DNA from: Myxococcales bacterium | GTDB taxonomy: Bacteria > Myxococcota_A > Polyangia > Nannocystales > Nannocystaceae | Direction of reading: 5' to 3' | NCBI GenBank assembly: GCA_020633335.1 | Contig: JACKDU010000002.1 | Coordinates: forward strand, 434,001-498,000 | DNA length: 64,000 bases | Shown here: one piece after another, positions 1-9,189 of the stretch | Layout of the letters: each line of letters opens with the position of its first letter | How positions within the stretch are numbered: the stretch's first letter is position 1 | The notes under the pieces: model-generated | Database searches by the model: none | The model's input: the letters and a program-made list of their open reading frames with translations, nothing else | What the model was told of the DNA's origin: nothing | Translations under genes and position numbers: made by a program

Positions 1-349
1 GCTCGCCGCTGAGGACGACCTCGTCCCCGCGGCGGACCTCGACGCTCACCCGCCGCTTCTTGCCGCCCTCGCCGGCGGCCTCCGTGGCGATCGCCACGAC
101 CTCGTCGCCGACGACCACCGGCTTCAGGAAGCGGAGCTCGGCGCCGCCGAGGACGACGTTGGGGTGGTTGACCGCGAGCATCGCCGCGTAGTCGGCGAGG
201 CCGAAGATGAAGCCGCCGTGGACGAGGCCGTGCTCGTCGGCGGCCATCTCCGGCAGGGTCGTCAGGGCGACCTCGGCCCGCCCGGGGCTGAGGGCGATCG
301 GCGCGCCGACCAGGCGAGGGCTGATCTGAAGGTGGGTCCGGGCTTCCAT
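1..349 (-). CDS. PaaI-like hotdog thioesterase (3' end cut by window)
   Basis: Reverse-strand reading from the ATG at 349 gives about 116 residues before the window edge. It opens MEARTHLQISPRLVG and contains the hotdog signature HGGFIFGLADYAAML, followed by a strand-rich stretch (ELRFLKPVVVGDEVVA). This is the usual PaaI/YiiD-type acyl-CoA thioesterase layout, in which the HGG(x)I helix packs against the substrate thioester. Hydrolysis of a hydroxyphenylacetyl- or other acyl-CoA is the family role; the actual substrate cannot be told. The next gene is divergent, with a 231-base gap. The stop codon lies outside the window. Confidence 0.8.
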   Translation of the reverse strand, partial: MEARTHLQISPRLVGAPIALSPGRAEVALTTLPEMAADEHGLVHGGFIFGLADYAAMLAVNHPNVVLGGAELRFLKPVVVGDEVVAIATEAAGEGGKKRRVSVEVRRGDEVVLSGE

Positions 350-580
350 CGGGTCGATCGCGCGCCGCGAGTGGCGCGCCTTATAGCACGCTGACCCGCG
401 GCCGTCGCCCCGCGCGCCGCCCCGGCGAGGTCGTCCGGGACCCCCAAGAATGGGCGTCTGCGGGCCACGGGCGCCGATGGGGGCGCGCGGCGGGGGGCCC
501 GGACCTGGCGGCGGCGCCACCGCCGCGAGCACGCAGAGCGCCGGGCGACGCGCCCGCGACTCCCCGGCTACCATGGGCGA

Positions 581-1078
581 ATGGCCGCCGCCGATCGCCC
601 CAGCCTCCTCGTCCGCCTGCCGGCGCTCGCGCTCTCCCTCGGGATCGCCGGCTTCCTGGTCTTTCAGGCAGGTGTCCCCGGCTGCGGCCCGGAGAGCGCG
701 TCGCGCTCGCCCGCGCCGCCGGCGAGCGAGAACCCGGCCGCCGCCGAGGCGCCATCGAGCGAGGCCCCGGTCGCGGCCGCCCCGGCCGAGCCAACGCCGG
801 AGCCCGCCGACAACCCCGCGCCCGCGCCCGCCGAGCCGGCGACCGACGCGGGCATCGTCGCTGGCGCCGGCGAGCCGACCCCGCCCGAGCCCGAGCCCGT
901 CGCCAAGCCCCGCTACTTCCCGGCGAGCAAGGCGATGGCCCCGCTCATCGAGCCCCAGGCCCTCGCGCCCGAGCCGACCGACCACGGCAAGCGCCAGCAG
1001 CAGAACGCGCGCCCCCGGCAGGCCCAGCAGGCGCCGCAGCCGACCCAGCAGGCCCTCAACCCGGCGCCGGAGCGCTAG
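581..1078 (+). CDS. Pro/Ala-rich membrane-anchored hypothetical protein
   Basis: This 165-residue protein has an N-terminal hydrophobic segment (residues about 9-30, LPALALSLGIAGFLVFQAG) followed by CGPE. It then has about 80 residues of Pro/Ala/Glu-rich low-complexity linker, a short conserved-looking patch KPRYFPASKAMAPL, and a Gln/Pro-rich tail. The Cys right after the hydrophobic segment could be a lipidation site, but the context is not a clean lipobox. It ends five bases before the sterol-desaturase-like gene, so the two are probably co-transcribed. I recognise no enzymatic domain. A periplasm-spanning linker or tether is an inference from composition only. Confidence 0.7.
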   Translation: MAAADRPSLLVRLPALALSLGIAGFLVFQAGVPGCGPESASRSPAPPASENPAAAEAPSSEAPVAAAPAEPTPEPADNPAPAPAEPATDAGIVAGAGEPTPPEPEPVAKPRYFPASKAMAPLIEPQALAPEPTDHGKRQQQNARPRQAQQAPQPTQQALNPAPER

Positions 1079-1083
1079 CGCCG

Positions 1084-1899
1084 ATGGATCTCCTGGCCTC
1101 GACCGCGCTCTCGCTCGGCCTCCTCGCGCTGATCTTCGGCCCGCTCGAGCGCGCCTTCCCGGCCCGCCGCGGGCAGCCGACGCTGCGCCCCGAGCTGGCG
1201 ATCGATCTCGCCTTCTTCCTCGGCCAGTACCTCGCCTTCGCCGGCCTCGCGCTCATCCTCCTCGGCGGCGCCGCCGGGCTCCTGGAGCCGCTGATCCCGG
1301 GGCCGCTGCGGGCCGCCAGCGAGGCGACGCCGCTCCTCCTCCGCGGCCTCCTCGCCCTCGCGATCGGCGACGTCCTGGTCTACTGGTTCCACCGCGCGTG
1401 CCACCAGGTGCCGCTCCTCTGGCGCTTCCACGCGGTCCACCACTCGGCCGAGCACCTCGACTGGCTCGCCGCCCACCGCGAGCACCCGGTCGACGGGCTC
1501 CTCACCCAGCTCGTGATCAACGTCCCGGCGATCGCCCTCGGCCTCCCCTTCGAGGCGGTCGGCGGCCTCGTCGTCCTCCGCGGCCTCTGGGCGATCTTCA
1601 TCCACTCGAACGTCCGCCTGCCGCTCGGTCCCCTGCGGGTGCTCCTCGGCGCCCCCGAGCTCCACCACTGGCACCACGCCCGGGTCGCCGAGACCCGCCA
1701 CAACTTCGCCAACCTCGCGCCCTGGGTCGACCTGGTCTTTGGGACCTATCACTGCCCCCGCGACCCCGAGCGCTACCCCCTCGGCCTCACCGATCCGTGG
1801 CCGCGCGGCTACCTCGCGCAGCTCCTCTGGCCGCTCGGGCTCCGCCTCGGCCGCGCCCGCGCGCCTAGCCCCGAGCGGGCCCCGGCTCCGCCCGGCTGA
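1084..1899 (+). CDS. Sterol desaturase / fatty acid hydroxylase superfamily protein
   Basis: This 271-residue integral membrane protein carries the three His clusters of the di-iron fatty-acid-hydroxylase superfamily: HRACHQ (about residue 104), HAVHHSAEHLDW (about 118) and HHWHHAR (about 197). Hydrophobic helices lie before and between them. Such enzymes use O2 and two iron atoms to hydroxylate or desaturate lipids or sterols at the membrane. Several myxobacteria make sterols, so a sterol or carotenoid substrate is possible but not shown. The first ATG after the upstream stop was used. The C-terminus is Arg/Pro-rich and looks disordered. Confidence 0.9.
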   Translation: MDLLASTALSLGLLALIFGPLERAFPARRGQPTLRPELAIDLAFFLGQYLAFAGLALILLGGAAGLLEPLIPGPLRAASEATPLLLRGLLALAIGDVLVYWFHRACHQVPLLWRFHAVHHSAEHLDWLAAHREHPVDGLLTQLVINVPAIALGLPFEAVGGLVVLRGLWAIFIHSNVRLPLGPLRVLLGAPELHHWHHARVAETRHNFANLAPWVDLVFGTYHCPRDPERYPLGLTDPWPRGYLAQLLWPLGLRLGRARAPSPERAPAPPG

Positions 1900-1956
1900 G
1901 CGAGGGCCGCGCGTCGAAACAATCCAGGCGCGCGCGCCCTCTCAGGGAGAGGGCTC

Positions 1957-3282
1957 ATGACGTCCGCCGAACGCCCCCATGACGCAGCGCGCCCCGGTCG
2001 GCGCGCCGAGCTCGTCGCCCTCGCGGCGCTCCTCCTCGCCTGCGCCGGACGCGGAGGCGAGCGCGCGAGCGAGGGCGGAGCCGGAGCCCGCGGGGAAGCG
2101 GCCGCGGCCGCGGACGCGGCGAGCTCGGAGCCGCCCGCGCTCCTCGCCGAGCTCGAGGCGCGGGCCGAGGCGCACCCCGGCGACGCCAGCCTCCGCTATG
2201 TCCTCGCCCTCCTCGAGGAGCGCCGCGGCGAGCCCGAGCGGGCGCTCGCACGCCTCCGCGAGCTGGCCCCGCTCGGCTGGGACTACGCCCTCGACGACGA
2301 CGACTTCCCGACCGCCCGCGCGCTCCCCGAGTACGCCGCGATCGCCCGCGAGCTCGCCGACCGCGAGCCCAGGGTGGCGGGCGGCGAGGTCGTCCGTGAG
2401 CTCGCGCCGACCGGCCTCTTCTCCGAGGGGATCGCCTGGGACCCCGCGGGCCGCGCCTTCTACTTCGGCGACGCGCCCGCGCGCCGGGTGCTCCGCGCGC
2501 CCTTCGACGGCGAGCCCTCGCCCCTCGGAGGACCTGCCCCCGGGGACATGTTCTCCCCGCTGGGGATGCACGTCGATCCGGCGACCCAGACCCTCTGGGT
2601 CGCGTCGGTCGCCTTCGGGGTGATGGAGGGCTACACCGAGGCCGACGCCGGCCGCGCCCGCCTGGTGGCGCTCGACCTCGCTAGCGGGCGCGCCCGCGCG
2701 AGCTTCGCGATCGGCGATCCCTCGGCGCCGAGCCTCCTCAACGACGTCGCCCCCCTCCCCGGCGGGCGCGCGGCCGTCACCGACTCGCAGCGCGGCGCGG
2801 TCTACCTCGGCGACCTCGCGGGGGGCGAGCTGCGGCCCCTCGCGCCGCCCGGCACCTTCGAGAGCCCGAACGGGATCGTCGCCGACGAGGGCGGCGCGAC
2901 CCTCTACGTCGCCGACCTCTACGGCCTCAGCGCGGTCGACACGACGAGTGGGCGAGCGCGCCGCCTCCCGGCCCCGCCGGGCGCCTACGTCGGCGGGGTC
3001 GACGGCCTCTGCCTCGTCGACGGGCGCCTGGTCGGCGTCCAGAACCTCTTCGGCGCCCCGCGGATCTGGGCGCTGCCGCTCGGCCCCGAGGGGCTCGGCG
3101 CGCCGACGATCCTCTCGTCGGGCGATCCCCGGATCGAGGCGCCGACGACCGCGACGATCGCCGAAGGGGCGCTCTGGCTCCTCGCAAACCCGCAGATCCG
3201 GGGGAAGCCCGGCGACCCGCGGGCGCCGATCCGCCTCCTGCGGATCCCGCTCGCGCCGTCGCCGAGCCGCGCGCTCCCTTGA
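1957..3282 (+). CDS. Secreted SMP-30/gluconolactonase-like propeller lipoprotein with N-terminal TPR-like segment
   Basis: This 441-residue protein has an ATG at 1957 preceded by an AGGGAGA ribosome site. An N-terminal hydrophobic stretch ends in LLLACAG, a lipobox-like site near residue 30. A helical TPR-like segment follows (HPGDASLRYVLALLEERRGE, about residues 70-105). The rest resembles an SMP-30/LRE propeller: repeated blades such as SEGIAWDPAGRAFYFGD, ESPNGIVADEGGATLYVAD and VGGVDGLCLVDGRLVG. SMP-30 proteins bind a divalent metal and some are lactonases; activity is not proved here. The TPR-plus-propeller layout occurs in other secreted myxobacterial proteins. Confidence 0.82.
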   Translation: MTSAERPHDAARPGRRAELVALAALLLACAGRGGERASEGGAGARGEAAAAADAASSEPPALLAELEARAEAHPGDASLRYVLALLEERRGEPERALARLRELAPLGWDYALDDDDFPTARALPEYAAIARELADREPRVAGGEVVRELAPTGLFSEGIAWDPAGRAFYFGDAPARRVLRAPFDGEPSPLGGPAPGDMFSPLGMHVDPATQTLWVASVAFGVMEGYTEADAGRARLVALDLASGRARASFAIGDPSAPSLLNDVAPLPGGRAAVTDSQRGAVYLGDLAGGELRPLAPPGTFESPNGIVADEGGATLYVADLYGLSAVDTTSGRARRLPAPPGAYVGGVDGLCLVDGRLVGVQNLFGAPRIWALPLGPEGLGAPTILSSGDPRIEAPTTATIAEGALWLLANPQIRGKPGDPRAPIRLLRIPLAPSPSRALP

Positions 3283-3297
3283 TCCATCGCTGACGAA

Positions 3298-3367
3298 GAT
3301 GTCCCTTCAGACATCAAGAAGTGACACCGCGACGGCCTCGAACCTACATGTCCATTCGGACATGTCC
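3298..3367. repeat. Pair of GACATGTC-type hairpins
   Basis: Two short inverted repeats sit between convergent genes. At 3298-3315 the arms are GATGTC and GACATC around a 6-base loop. At 3346-3365 ACATGTCC and GGACATGT form a perfect 8-base-pair stem with loop ATTC. The second overlaps a self-palindromic GGACATGTCC at 3358-3367. Similar elements recur at 34998-35061 and 36593-36617. They could act as bidirectional terminators or be a dispersed extragenic palindrome family. Confidence 0.6.
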
Positions 3368-3386
3368 CTTCGCCGACGCGCTCGCC

Positions 3387-4292
3387 TCAGCCGACGAGAT
3401 CGCGGAGCGCCGCCTCGAGGGTAGCGAAGCGGAAGCGGAAGCCGGCCGCCTGCGCCCGCCGCGGGAGCGCCCGCTGGCCGCCGAGGAGCGCGCTCGCGGC
3501 CTCGCCGAGGCCCATGCGGAGGGCGAAGGCCGGCACCCGCAGGAAGGCCGGCCGTCGGAGCACCGCGCCGAGGGTCGCCGCGAAGTCCCGGCTCCGCGCC
3601 GGCGCCGGGCCGACGCCGTTCACCGCCCCGCGGTAGCGCGCGTCGCCGAGGGCGGCGACGATCATCGCCACGAGGTCGTCGACGTGGATCCAGGGGATCC
3701 ACTGCGCCCCCGATCCCATCGGCCCGCCGAGGCCGAGACGCGCCGGCCCGATCATCGCCTGGAGCGCGCCGCCCTCGCGGCCGAGGACGATCCCGATCCG
3801 CAGGAGGACGACCCGGACCCCGGCGTCCTCGGCGGCGGCGGCCGCCGCCTCCCAGCGCTTGCAGAGATCGGCGAGGAAGTCCCCGGCCGGAGCAGGCGCC
3901 GCGGCCTCGTCGATCTCCTCGTCGCCGCGATCGCCGTAGTAGCCGACCGCCGACGCCGAGAGGAGCACCCGCGGCGGCGCCTTGGCGCCGGCGATCGCCG
4001 CGACCAGGGCCTCGGTCAGGTCCACCCGGGAGGCGATCAGCGCGCGCTTTCGCGCCTCCGACCAGCGGCCGATCACCGGCTCACCGGCGAGGTTGATCAC
4101 CGCGTCGCAGCCGTCGATCGCCGCCTTCATCGCCGCCGCGCCGCCGCCCGCCGCGACCCGCTCGACCGCCGGATCGAGGCGCGCCCGCGCCGGGTCACGG
4201 ACCCAGGCGACGAGCTCGTGCCCCTCGTTCAGGAGCCGCCGGGCCAAATGACCGCCGATGAACCCCGTCGCGCCGGTGATGAAGATCCGCAC
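3387..4292 (-). CDS. TIGR01777/SDR39U1-type NAD(P)-dependent epimerase-like protein (YfcH family)
   Basis: This 301-residue protein starts MRIFITGATGFIGGHLARRL, the Rossmann nucleotide-binding GxTGFIG motif. It has the SDR39U1 hallmarks: DAVINLAGEPVIGRWSEARK (about residue 65), the YYGDRGDEEIDE segment after SASAVG, and WIPWIHVDDLVAM. Length matches the family, which is about 300 residues. The family is widespread and its substrate is unknown; in E. coli it is YfcH. The start is 12 bases after the upstream gene's stop on the same strand, suggesting an operon with the DUF190 gene at 4305-4625. Confidence 0.92.
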   Translation of the reverse strand: MRIFITGATGFIGGHLARRLLNEGHELVAWVRDPARARLDPAVERVAAGGGAAAMKAAIDGCDAVINLAGEPVIGRWSEARKRALIASRVDLTEALVAAIAGAKAPPRVLLSASAVGYYGDRGDEEIDEAAAPAPAGDFLADLCKRWEAAAAAAEDAGVRVVLLRIGIVLGREGGALQAMIGPARLGLGGPMGSGAQWIPWIHVDDLVAMIVAALGDARYRGAVNGVGPAPARSRDFAATLGAVLRRPAFLRVPAFALRMGLGEAASALLGGQRALPRRAQAAGFRFRFATLEAALRDLVG

Positions 4293-4304
4293 GATGGCCT
4301 CGCC

Positions 4305-4625
4305 CTACTCCTGAGGCACCCGCGCCCAGGCCGACCAGTGGATGATGTGGCGGACGCCGGGCATCGGCTCGAGGTGGGTCAGGATCTCCTCGAGGCGCCC
4401 CGGCTCCTCGTAGAACTCGACCACGAGCGGCATCTCCTCCTCGGTCAGCGAGGTCGTCGGCCGCACCGGCGTGTTCCCGCCGTAGCCCTGGATCCCCCGC
4501 AGCACGGTCACGCCGCGGACCTTCCCCCAGGCGTGGAGGCGCTTGAGGAGGGTGTCGACGCTGCTTGAGCCGCCGACCATGTAGACCCGGACGACGACGA
4601 CTTCGACGCTGGCGCGCTCGAGCAT
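4305..4625 (-). CDS. DUF190-like PII-fold protein
   Basis: The 106-residue protein starts at MLERASVEVVVVRVYMVG. An open frame continues upstream, but this ATG gives the family-like N-terminus and avoids overlap with 4657-5442. Matching features of the DUF190 (PF02641) family are an early VRVYMVGG strand, the GVTVLRGIQGYGGN loop and a strand ending MPLVVEFYEEP. The fold is PII-like and these proteins are often found beside fluoride exporters (CrcB), though no crcB is seen here. It probably forms an operon with the epimerase that follows and the membrane protein before it. Confidence 0.75.
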   Translation of the reverse strand: MLERASVEVVVVRVYMVGGSSSVDTLLKRLHAWGKVRGVTVLRGIQGYGGNTPVRPTTSLTEEEMPLVVEFYEEPGRLEEILTHLEPMPGVRHIIHWSAWARVPQE

Positions 4626-4656
4626 GCCTGCCACTACCACGAGGCCGCGGCCCGGG

Positions 4657-5442
4657 TCACGCGCCGACGGCGACGGGCGCCCCGCCCAGGAGGGCGCCGC
4701 GGAGCTCGGGCTCGGCCCAGGGCTCGCGGTCGTGGCGGAAGGGCTGGCGACGCAGATCACCGGCGATCACCTCGCGGCGGGCCATCATCTGCCGGGTCAG
4801 CGCGCGCCAGCGCTGGAGGTCCTGGGGGTGGCCCTGATCGCCGGCGAGGCGGGCGAGCGCGCGCCCGCGCAGGAGATTCGAGAACTGATCGCCGATCCAG
4901 CCGCCGAACGACGCGCCGATCACGACCGTCAGGATCGCGACCACCACCATCAGGAGGCCGCCGAGGACGAAGAGGGTCTCGACCGCGAAGCGCGGCGGGA
5001 TCACCAGGAGGAGCGAGCTCATCGACGCGAAGGCGAGGAGCCCGAAGCCGCCCATCACCCAGCGGAGGAGCTCGGAGGCGCCGAGGCCGAGGCGGCGCGC
5101 GCGGCTGAGCGCGCGCGACTGGGAGCGGCCGCTGAGCCGGACCCAGGCCGGCGCCCCGGGCTCGCGGGGGGCGACGCAGGTGAACTCGACGTCGGCGTCG
5201 AAGTCCCCGCGGCGGACGGCGATCCGCAGCCCCTCAAAGGCGCCCTCGAAGCCGCGGCCCCCGGTCGTCAGCGCGGCCTCGCCCGCGACCTCGACCGTGT
5301 AGCCCTCGCGCTCGGGGAAGTACGCGTTGGCGATCTGCTCGACCTGGCGGCGGAGGCCGAGGAGCTCGCGGGCGATCTCCTCGGGCGCCCGCCCGCGGAG
5401 CGGCAACGACCATCCGAAGCCTCGGCCCTCATTCAACTCCAT
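4657..5442 (-). CDS. Hypothetical protein with two membrane segments
   Basis: The 261-residue protein has a soluble N-terminal half (about 1-130) with alternating strands, and then two adjacent hydrophobic helices (about 143-165 and 172-195: LLRWVMGGFGLLAFASMSSL and FVLGGLLMVVVAILTVVIG). A charged tail of about 60 residues follows. I recognise no family. It lies 31 bases upstream of the DUF190 gene on the same strand and is probably the first gene of that operon. The codon use matches the neighbours. Confidence 0.75.
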   Translation of the reverse strand: MELNEGRGFGWSLPLRGRAPEEIARELLGLRRQVEQIANAYFPEREGYTVEVAGEAALTTGGRGFEGAFEGLRIAVRRGDFDADVEFTCVAPREPGAPAWVRLSGRSQSRALSRARRLGLGASELLRWVMGGFGLLAFASMSSLLLVIPPRFAVETLFVLGGLLMVVVAILTVVIGASFGGWIGDQFSNLLRGRALARLAGDQGHPQDLQRWRALTRQMMARREVIAGDLRRQPFRHDREPWAEPELRGALLGGAPVAVGA

Positions 5443-5647
5443 CGCCGTACCAGGCTAGCCGCGTCCCCCCGAAGCGTCCAGCCATCACCTCCTGCGAGGC
5501 CGATGGGGGGCGAGGAGCCCCGCCCGGCGCCGCAGCGTGCGGGGCGCGCAGACGATCCGGGCGCATCGCCGACGACCCTGGGCGGCGCCGCCGCTACAAT
5601 GGGGCGGCGGCCGAGCGCCGCGCATACCTCGATAGGACGGGTGATGG

Positions 5648-7246
5648 ATGATGGGCTGGGCAGGTAATTTCACGACTCTCCGCGCGTTGTCGGGGCTCGG
5701 GGCGCTGGCCCTCGGCCTCGCCTGCAACGGCGACGACATGGGCACCTCGGCGACCGACGCGAGCGCGACCAACGGCTCGACGAGCGCCGCGTCCGCGACC
5801 GCGTCCGCGTCCGCGACCGCGACCGCGACGATGAGCGGCTCGGCGACAGACGGCTCGGGGAGCGCGACCGAGAGCTCAGGCACCGGCACCAGCGCCTCGT
5901 CGACCACCGACCCGACCGCGACCGCGACCGCGACGATGGGGAGCACCGGCACCCCCGAGACCGGCACCGGCACCGCCACCACCAGCGACACCACCGGGGT
6001 GATGGGCTGCGGGATCTGCAACCAGCCGAACCAGGAGTGCATCGACGACGTCTGCGTGACCTCGTGCCAGGGCCAGGACCCCGACCCCTGCGGCCCCGAT
6101 CAGGTCTGCGACGTGATCAGCGGCGAGTGCAAGGCGGCCGACGCCCCCTGCACCCTCGCCGGCGGCTCCGAGCCCTGCGGTGACGGGATCTGCGGCCCGG
6201 GCTCGGTCTGCGACGGCCTCGGCGAGTGCGTGCCGATCGCCCCCTGCGCCGCGGTCGAGTGCACCGACGACAAGGCCTGCTGGGGCGCGCTCTGCTCCTG
6301 CACCCGCGAGATCGAGTGCACCGAGCCGTCGGCCGATCTCCTCAACGGCCCCTTCTCGGTCGACATCGGCGGCCTCGACTTCGCCGACGACTGCAACGCC
6401 TGGATGGTCACGCTGCGCAGCGGCACCGACTACCTCCGCAAGCTGACGCCCGAGGGCGTCGTCACCACCTGGGCCGGCGTCGCCAACCTCAACATGGGCG
6501 AGGTCCGGGTGCTCAAGCGCCTGACGGTCCCGCAGGCGCTCAAGCCCCCGACCGATCTCGCCGGCGAGGAGGTCACGCCGCCGACCCCGGTCGAGGGGAT
6601 CGGCGAGGTCGCGATCACCTACACCTGCTGCCCGAGCTGCGGCTGCTTCGTCGACCCGCCCCAGGGGGTCGCCCGTCTCAACGAGATGGACATGCAGAAC
6701 CCGCTGCCGATCATCATCGTCGCCAAGCCGACCCAGGGGACCGGCCCCTTCGGCTCGACCGCCGCCGACGCCGGCCCCCACGGCCTCACCTGGGGTCAGG
6801 ACCGGGTCCTCTATGTCGGCAACAGCACCAACAACGGCGATCTCAACACCGCCGACCTCGACATGATGACCCAGGATCTCCTCCTCACCTTCGACTCGCG
6901 GGTGACCGCGGGCGCGCCGGTGAGCCCCGCCCACATCCTGGTCGCGCTGATCGGCGGCGAGGTCTACCGCTACAACACCAACACCGGCGACGCCGAGCTC
7001 GTCGTCGACCTCATGGCCGACGTCACCAGCCTCAGCCACGATTCCTTCACCGGCCTGGTCTACGCCGGCCTCTCGACCCTCGAGATCGTCGAGCTCCACC
7101 CCTTCACCGGCGAGGTCGCGACCTTCGACATGATGCCCGGCAAGGGCCGGGTCGCGGTGAGCCCGAGCGGCAAGCTCTGGTTCACGCCGGTGAAGTACAT
7201 CTACAACGGCCCGCTCACCAGCTGGCCGCTGCCGGACGCGTTCTAG
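5648..7246 (+). CDS. Ser/Thr-rich lipoprotein with Cys-rich repeats and propeller-like C-terminal domain
   Basis: The 532-residue protein has a signal peptide ending LALGLACNGDD (lipid Cys near residue 26). A 90-residue Ser/Thr/Ala linker follows, encoded by runs of GCGACC hexamers, with SSGTGTSASSTTDPT-like sequence. Residues about 120-230 are Cys-rich (CGICNQPNQECIDDVC, CGPDQVCDVISGEC), resembling disulfide-stapled myxobacterial modules. The C-terminal half has strand repeats that look like a propeller (HGLTWGQDRVLYVGNST, LVALIGGEVYRYNTNTG). The role is probably at the cell surface. ATGs at 5648 and 5651 are both possible starts. I do not recognise a named family. Confidence 0.8.
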   Translation: MMGWAGNFTTLRALSGLGALALGLACNGDDMGTSATDASATNGSTSAASATASASATATATMSGSATDGSGSATESSGTGTSASSTTDPTATATATMGSTGTPETGTGTATTSDTTGVMGCGICNQPNQECIDDVCVTSCQGQDPDPCGPDQVCDVISGECKAADAPCTLAGGSEPCGDGICGPGSVCDGLGECVPIAPCAAVECTDDKACWGALCSCTREIECTEPSADLLNGPFSVDIGGLDFADDCNAWMVTLRSGTDYLRKLTPEGVVTTWAGVANLNMGEVRVLKRLTVPQALKPPTDLAGEEVTPPTPVEGIGEVAITYTCCPSCGCFVDPPQGVARLNEMDMQNPLPIIIVAKPTQGTGPFGSTAADAGPHGLTWGQDRVLYVGNSTNNGDLNTADLDMMTQDLLLTFDSRVTAGAPVSPAHILVALIGGEVYRYNTNTGDAELVVDLMADVTSLSHDSFTGLVYAGLSTLEIVELHPFTGEVATFDMMPGKGRVAVSPSGKLWFTPVKYIYNGPLTSWPLPDAF

Positions 7247-7418
7247 CGCGCCGACTCGGACACCGCGATTGGTCCCCTGGCCGCCGGCGGGCGCGGCCAG
7301 GGAGACGTGTCGCGCGCCGCCCCCTGGCGCAGCGCGGCGCGTCCCCGCGCATCCCTTGCGATCGCGGACGGGCCGGCCGGCGGGGTAGTACGATGGCCGC
7401 CTCGACAGGGAGCCGCCG

Positions 7419-9053
7419 ATGATCCGCCGCAGCCTCGCCCGCAGCCTCGCCCTCGCCCTCGCCCTTCCGCTCTGCCTGGCCGGGCCGCGCCTCGCCGACG
7501 CCTTCTGCGGCTTCTACGTGAGCGGCGCCGACGCCAAGCTCTTCAACAACGCGACCCTGGTGGTGATGATGCGCGAGGGCACCCGGACCGTGCTCTCGAT
7601 GCAGAACAACTACCAGGGGCCGCCGGAGGACTTCGCGATGGTCGTCCCGGTGCCGGTCGTCCTCCAGGAGGAGAACGTCAAGACCCTCCCGCACGAGGTC
7701 TTCGAGCACGTCGATCAGCTCGCCGCCCCCCGCCTGGTCGAGTACTGGGAGCAGGATCCCTGCTACGTCGAGCCGCCCTGGGAGGAGGAGGGGGCGATGC
7801 GCGACGCCGCGATGCCGCCCTCGCCGGCGCCGAGCGGCGGCGCGGCCGACGATCTCGGCGTCAAGATCGAGGCCCAGTTCACCGTCGGCGAGTACCAGAT
7901 CGTCGTCCTCAGCGCCCAGGACTCGACCGGCCTCGACACCTGGCTCCGCCGCGAGAAGTACACGATCCCCGCGGGCGCCGAGCCGCTCCTCCGGCCCTAC
8001 GTCGAGGAGGGGATGAAGTTCTTCGTCGCCAAGGTCGACATCAAGAAGGTCAAGATCGACGCCCAGGGCAAGACCATGCTCTCGCCGCTGCGCTTCCACT
8101 ACGACACCCCGGAGTTCCGCCTGCCGGTGCGCCTCGGCCTCATCAACTCGAGCGGCGCCCAGGATCTCCTGGTCCACATCCTCGCCCGCGGCAAGCGCTA
8201 CGAGCTCGCCAACTACGACAACGTCACGATCCCCACCAACCTCGACGTCGCCCCCGAGGCCCGCGAGCGCTTCGGCGAGCTCTACGCCGCGCTCTTCGAC
8301 GCGACCCTCGGCAAGCACCCGAAGGCGGTGGTCACCGAGTACGCCTGGGACTCCGGCACCTGCGATCCCTGCCCGACGCCGCCGCTCACCAACGAGGAGC
8401 TGACCACCCTCGGCGCCGACGTCCTCGGCGGCCCGCCCCTCGATCCCTGGGGCGGCGGCGGCTTCGTCCTCACCCGCCTCCACGCCCGCTACGACAAGGG
8501 CTCGCTCGGCGAGGATCTGATCTTCCGCGAGGCCGGGGCGATCGTCGGCGGCCGCGAGTGGATCGGCGACAAGGGCCTCGAGAAGGGCGCCCTGCCGAGC
8601 GGCTACAACAACTTCCAGGCCCGCTATGCGATCCGCCACCCCTGGGAGGGGAAGATCGCGTGCAAGGACCCGATCCGCGGGCGCTGGGGCGGGCCCTGGC
8701 CGGGCGTCGAGAACAAGGGCACGACCGCCGCCCGTGACCTCGCCTTCGCGCCGCGCGGGGCGATCGAGCTCAAGCAGATGGTCCGCGAGGACATCCCCGA
8801 GCTCGGGGTGATGGCGGTCGCCGCCCCTGCCCCCGCTGGCGGGACCGCGGTCGTCGGCGGCGCGCCCGACTCGGCGAGCCCGCCCCCGGCCGAGGGCAGC
8901 GCCCCGCCGAGCGAGGCGCCCGGCGCCGGCAAGGGATCGGCGTCGGCCAACGTCCGCTCGGCCTGCTCGTGCAGCAGCGAGGGCGGCGATCCGGCGGCGG
9001 CCGGGCTCCTCGCCCTCGGCCTCCTCGGGCTCGCGCGCCGGCGTCGGCGCTGA
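7419..9053 (+). CDS. DUF2330 family exported protein with MYXO-CTERM tail
   Basis: The 544-residue protein has an Arg-rich n-region and a hydrophobic core, with likely cleavage after ADA, just before FCGFYVSGADAKLFNN, a start typical of DUF2330 proteins. Further family-like segments are VVMMREGTRTVLSMQNNYQG and FAMVVPVPVVL. The end is a textbook MYXO-CTERM signal: a Cys-containing CSCSSEGGD patch, a hydrophobic helix (AAAGLLALGLLGLA) and an Arg cluster. Such tails are thought to direct surface anchoring after processing in Myxococcota. The function of DUF2330 is unknown. A strong terminator follows. Confidence 0.92.
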   Translation: MIRRSLARSLALALALPLCLAGPRLADAFCGFYVSGADAKLFNNATLVVMMREGTRTVLSMQNNYQGPPEDFAMVVPVPVVLQEENVKTLPHEVFEHVDQLAAPRLVEYWEQDPCYVEPPWEEEGAMRDAAMPPSPAPSGGAADDLGVKIEAQFTVGEYQIVVLSAQDSTGLDTWLRREKYTIPAGAEPLLRPYVEEGMKFFVAKVDIKKVKIDAQGKTMLSPLRFHYDTPEFRLPVRLGLINSSGAQDLLVHILARGKRYELANYDNVTIPTNLDVAPEARERFGELYAALFDATLGKHPKAVVTEYAWDSGTCDPCPTPPLTNEELTTLGADVLGGPPLDPWGGGGFVLTRLHARYDKGSLGEDLIFREAGAIVGGREWIGDKGLEKGALPSGYNNFQARYAIRHPWEGKIACKDPIRGRWGGPWPGVENKGTTAARDLAFAPRGAIELKQMVREDIPELGVMAVAAPAPAGGTAVVGGAPDSASPPPAEGSAPPSEAPGAGKGSASANVRSACSCSSEGGDPAAAGLLALGLLGLARRRRR

Positions 9054-9078
9054 GCGTCCCGGGGCGCGAACGCGCGAA

Positions 9079-9117
9079 CGCGCGCGACCGGGTCCGCCCG
9101 GCCGCGCGCGCGTTTTT
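9079..9117 (+). terminator. Rho-independent terminator after the DUF2330 gene
   Basis: An alternating CGCGCGCG arm at 9079-9086 pairs with 9103-9110. An inner CCGGG/CCCGG stem (9088-9092 with 9097-9101) extends it, and TTTTT follows at 9113-9117. A second T6 run lies at about 9131-9136. Confidence 0.8.
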
Positions 9118-9189
9118 GCGCCCCTCCAGATTTTTTCGCGTGCAGCGAATTTTCCCCTTGCGCGGCCGCTGGGGGCGGTCCAAGTATTA

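Noticed and set aside
450..1868. A 472-codon frame over 450-1868
   Set aside because: It overlaps the Pro-rich protein and the desaturase-like gene in another frame and encodes Arg/Pro-rich low-complexity sequence.
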